Source: an uncultured Candidatus Competibacteraceae bacterium
GTDB taxonomy: Bacteria; Pseudomonadota; Gammaproteobacteria; Competibacterales; Competibacteraceae
Direction: 5' to 3'
Assembly (NCBI GenBank): GCA_937872125.1
Contig: CALMNY010000376.1
Coordinates: forward strand, 1-8,820
Length of the DNA stretch: 8,820 bases
Made by a program: the position numbers and the translations under genes. Numbering within the stretch: position 1 is the stretch's first letter; each line of letters opens with the position of its first letter. The notes beneath the pieces were generated by a model that worked only from the letters and a program-made list of their open reading frames with translations, was not told where the DNA came from and did not search any database. Positions 7,836-8,820 of the stretch are shown in pieces.

Positions 7836-7864
7836 GTTATAGTCATTTTTTGACCGTTGCTTAA
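7836..7864 (-). promoter_or_regulatory. Candidate sigma-70 promoter for the DUF3015-DUF4105 unit
   Basis: On the minus strand TATAAC (7841-7836) matches the -10 consensus at five of six positions. TTAAGC (7864-7859) is a weak -35 match, three of six, at a 17-base spacing. The 5' leader to the ATG at 7808 would be about 20 bases. It lies in the only gap upstream of the four-gene minus-strand run. Confidence 0.35.
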
Positions 7865-7880
7865 ACCATCGCTATGGATT

Positions 7881-8321
7881 TCAAGTATCGTCGGAAGTAA
7901 CGATGAACACCTCATCCACCTCGTTGATATGGTAATGCCGGGGCTTGGCGGCAACTTCAAGATCGCTCTCGCTCAAGCCCGACTGGCCGAGCATGTAGGC
8001 ACGCATGGCGGGATCATTGGGGTTGGCGGTCTCATCCTGTAACCAGCGCCGGACTTGCGGGTCTTGCGGCTGGAAGATATGAGCCTCCCGGTGACCGCGT
8101 TGCAGCATCGCGTAGGCTGGTGGATTACCCAATTCCACCAATTTGGTGTAGCCCATCCCTTCGTACATCCGCGTCGTTTGCCTAACGCTGGCCAGAACCT
8201 TGCCATTGGCTTTGTAGTCCGGGCCATAGTCGAAACGATTGCCTTTCTCCAGAAGATGCCGGCGCAACGCTGCAATCGCGCCACCAAAGCCAGAGGCCGG
8301 TTTGCCGGTTTTCTCGCTCAT
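7881..8321 (-). CDS. Uncharacterised 146-residue soluble protein
   Basis: I do not recognise this protein. It is 146 residues with no signal peptide, no membrane segment and no cysteine. The N-terminal third is basic (AALRRHLLEKGNRFDYGPDYKANGK, 17-41), the middle contains TTRMYEGMGYTKLVELGNPPAYAMLQRGHREAHIF (49-83), and the C-terminus is acidic with a His-rich KPRHYHINEVDEVFIVTSDDT end. The sequence composition and codon use resemble the neighbouring genes. The start is well supported: GGAGG sits eight bases before the ATG at 8321. The gene is 72 bases upstream of the DUF3015 gene on the same strand and is transcribed divergently from the tautomerase gene. Readthrough into the downstream run is possible, but a candidate promoter lies in between. 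It is most likely a real gene; no function is proposed. Confidence 0.72.
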   Translation of the reverse strand: MSEKTGKPASGFGGAIAALRRHLLEKGNRFDYGPDYKANGKVLASVRQTTRMYEGMGYTKLVELGNPPAYAMLQRGHREAHIFQPQDPQVRRWLQDETANPNDPAMRAYMLGQSGLSESDLEVAAKPRHYHINEVDEVFIVTSDDT

Positions 8322-8339
8322 CGGTCAATCCTCCGCAAA

Positions 8340-8356
8340 TTATTCCACGTGGCCTA
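8340..8356. repeat. Degenerate copy of the parS-like palindrome
   Basis: TATTCCACGTGG (8341-8352) is identical to 12 bases of the perfect palindrome at 8571-8582. The central CCACGTGG is symmetric, but the right arm reads CCTA where perfect symmetry would need AATA. It starts 19 bases upstream of the 146-residue gene's ATG on that gene's strand, a position suited to an operator as well as to a ParB-type site. Confidence 0.5.
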
Positions 8357-8568
8357 TTCGGCGGCGTCCAGCGCAACCTCCCGATTTCGCCGCAATCGCC
8401 AGAACCCATCGTCCTCTTGATCCTGAAATTGACTCCATCACTATAAACCATAGCGGGGCGCCTGTTGCCATCCGGCGTCTGGCAGGTCATTTTCTGGGCG
8501 AATTTCCGCGAATCGCCTATCCTCAAACCGACCGGTGGCGATCATCGCCGGGTCCGCCCCTCACTCCG

Positions 8569-8588
8569 AATATTCCACGTGGAATATT
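8569..8588. promoter_or_regulatory. Perfect 20-bp palindrome, parS-like
   Basis: AATATTCCACGTGGAATATT is a perfect inverted repeat centred between 8578 and 8579. Its central 16 bases, TATTCCACGTGGAATA, share 14 positions with the parS form I recall, TGTTCCACGTGGAACA, including the whole TTCCACGTGGAA core; the two differences are symmetric. It lies 84 bases upstream of the tautomerase gene. It could be a ParB-binding site, an operator for a dimeric regulator, or a dispersed genomic repeat. Confidence 0.6.
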
Positions 8589-8672
8589 TTTGCCGGCGTG
8601 CAGCTTCCGGAATACTGGTGTTCGCCCGCCGCCGGGCTTCTGTTTCCCACTCCCTACCTGGAGGGTTATTCC

Positions 8673-8820
8673 ATGCCCCTGCTCGCTCTGCAAACCTCGG
8701 TGCGCCTGACCAACCAGCAACGCTACAACCTGCTCGCGCCGCTCTCACACATCGTCGCCGAGTGCATCGGCAAACCGGAACGTTATGTCATGGTCACCGT
8801 CAGCGAAGCGGCGATGCTGA
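8673..8820 (+). CDS. MIF/phenylpyruvate tautomerase-family protein, N-terminal fragment
   Basis: The first 49 codons of a gene that continues past the window edge. The protein begins MPLLALQTSVRLTNQQ and continues to GKPERYVMVTVSEAAML, which closely follows the macrophage migration inhibitory factor family found in many bacteria. These are small trimeric cytosolic proteins of about 115 residues; the proline after the initiator methionine (Pro2) is the catalytic base in tautomerase members and is present here. The GKPExYVMV block is the typical second strand region. The start is well supported: GGAGG at 8660-8664 lies eight bases before the ATG. The physiological substrate of bacterial members is generally unknown. 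The gene reads away from the divergent spacer with the palindromes. Family call is firm despite the truncation. Confidence 0.88.
   Translation, partial: MPLLALQTSVRLTNQQRYNLLAPLSHIVAECIGKPERYVMVTVSEAAML

Larger units (their letters stand above)
8322..8672. other. Divergent intergenic spacer with two parS-like palindromes
   Basis: This 351-base gap separates the minus-strand gene at 8321 from the plus-strand gene at 8673. It contains the two related palindromes listed separately, a short hairpin-forming sequence at 8537-8549 (GGCGA, TCA, TCGCC) with no T-run, and a weak plus-strand promoter-like pair, TTGATC (8417-8422) and TATAAA (8442-8447), with a long 19-base spacer. Open frames across it overlap the flanking genes and look like no protein I know. 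I see no RNA gene. Confidence 0.6.

Noticed and set aside
7006..7842. Plus-strand open frame of 278 codons
   Set aside because: It is antisense to the DUF4105 and DUF3015 genes, both of which have family motifs; its protein has no recognisable features.
7862..7881. Possible terminator hairpin (AAACCAT / ATGGATTT)
   Set aside because: The stem is short and needs a bulged base, and there is no T-run directly after it on either strand.
8239..8709. Plus-strand open frame of 156 codons across the divergent spacer
   Set aside because: It overlaps the start of the tautomerase gene in another frame and the 5' part of the 146-residue gene on the other strand; the translation is proline/arginine-rich with no family resemblance.

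Overview
The window looks like a chromosomal segment of a GC-rich Gram-negative proteobacterium, most likely a gammaproteobacterium. It holds an RND efflux pump, a large c-di-GMP enzyme, a DUF3015/DUF4105 envelope pair and a Uma2-type protein. The lineage is an inference from gene content and codon use; no rRNA, tRNA or marker gene is present to settle it.

Layout: (1) 1-407, plus strand, is the C-terminal end of an RND inner-membrane efflux permease. (2) 374-7808 is a run of four minus-strand genes. In transcription order they are a small DUF3015-type lipoprotein or secreted protein (7808-7410), a DUF4105/Lnb-like envelope protein with a predicted C-terminal beta-barrel (about 7350-5476), a 1460-residue membrane-bound CHASE4-CHASE-PAS-PAS-PAS-GGDEF-EAL protein (5377-995), and a Uma2/DUF820 PD-(D/E)XK protein (946-374). 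The Uma2 3' end overlaps the RND 3' end tail to tail. (3) 8321-7881, minus, is a small soluble protein I do not recognise. (4) 8322-8672 is a 351-base divergent spacer with a perfect 20-bp palindrome and a degenerate second copy; both resemble the ParB-binding site parS. (5) 8673-8820, plus, is the start of a MIF/tautomerase-family gene that runs off the window.

How the genes may work together: DUF3015 and DUF4105 lie in immediate succession and are probably co-transcribed; both are predicted to be exported. The c-di-GMP enzyme follows after 98 bases and carries two different extracytoplasmic sensor domains. An envelope-sensing unit that adjusts c-di-GMP is possible but is only an inference from position. 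The Uma2 gene may be a passenger at the end of the unit.

Points to re-examine: the parS-like palindromes; the start of the DUF4105 gene, whose signal peptide is encoded upstream of any ATG/GTG/TTG codon; and the tandem ATGAACCC at the start of the c-di-GMP gene, which creates a three-codon mini-ORF. I saw no CRISPR array, insertion sequence, rRNA, tRNA or convincing intrinsic terminator.
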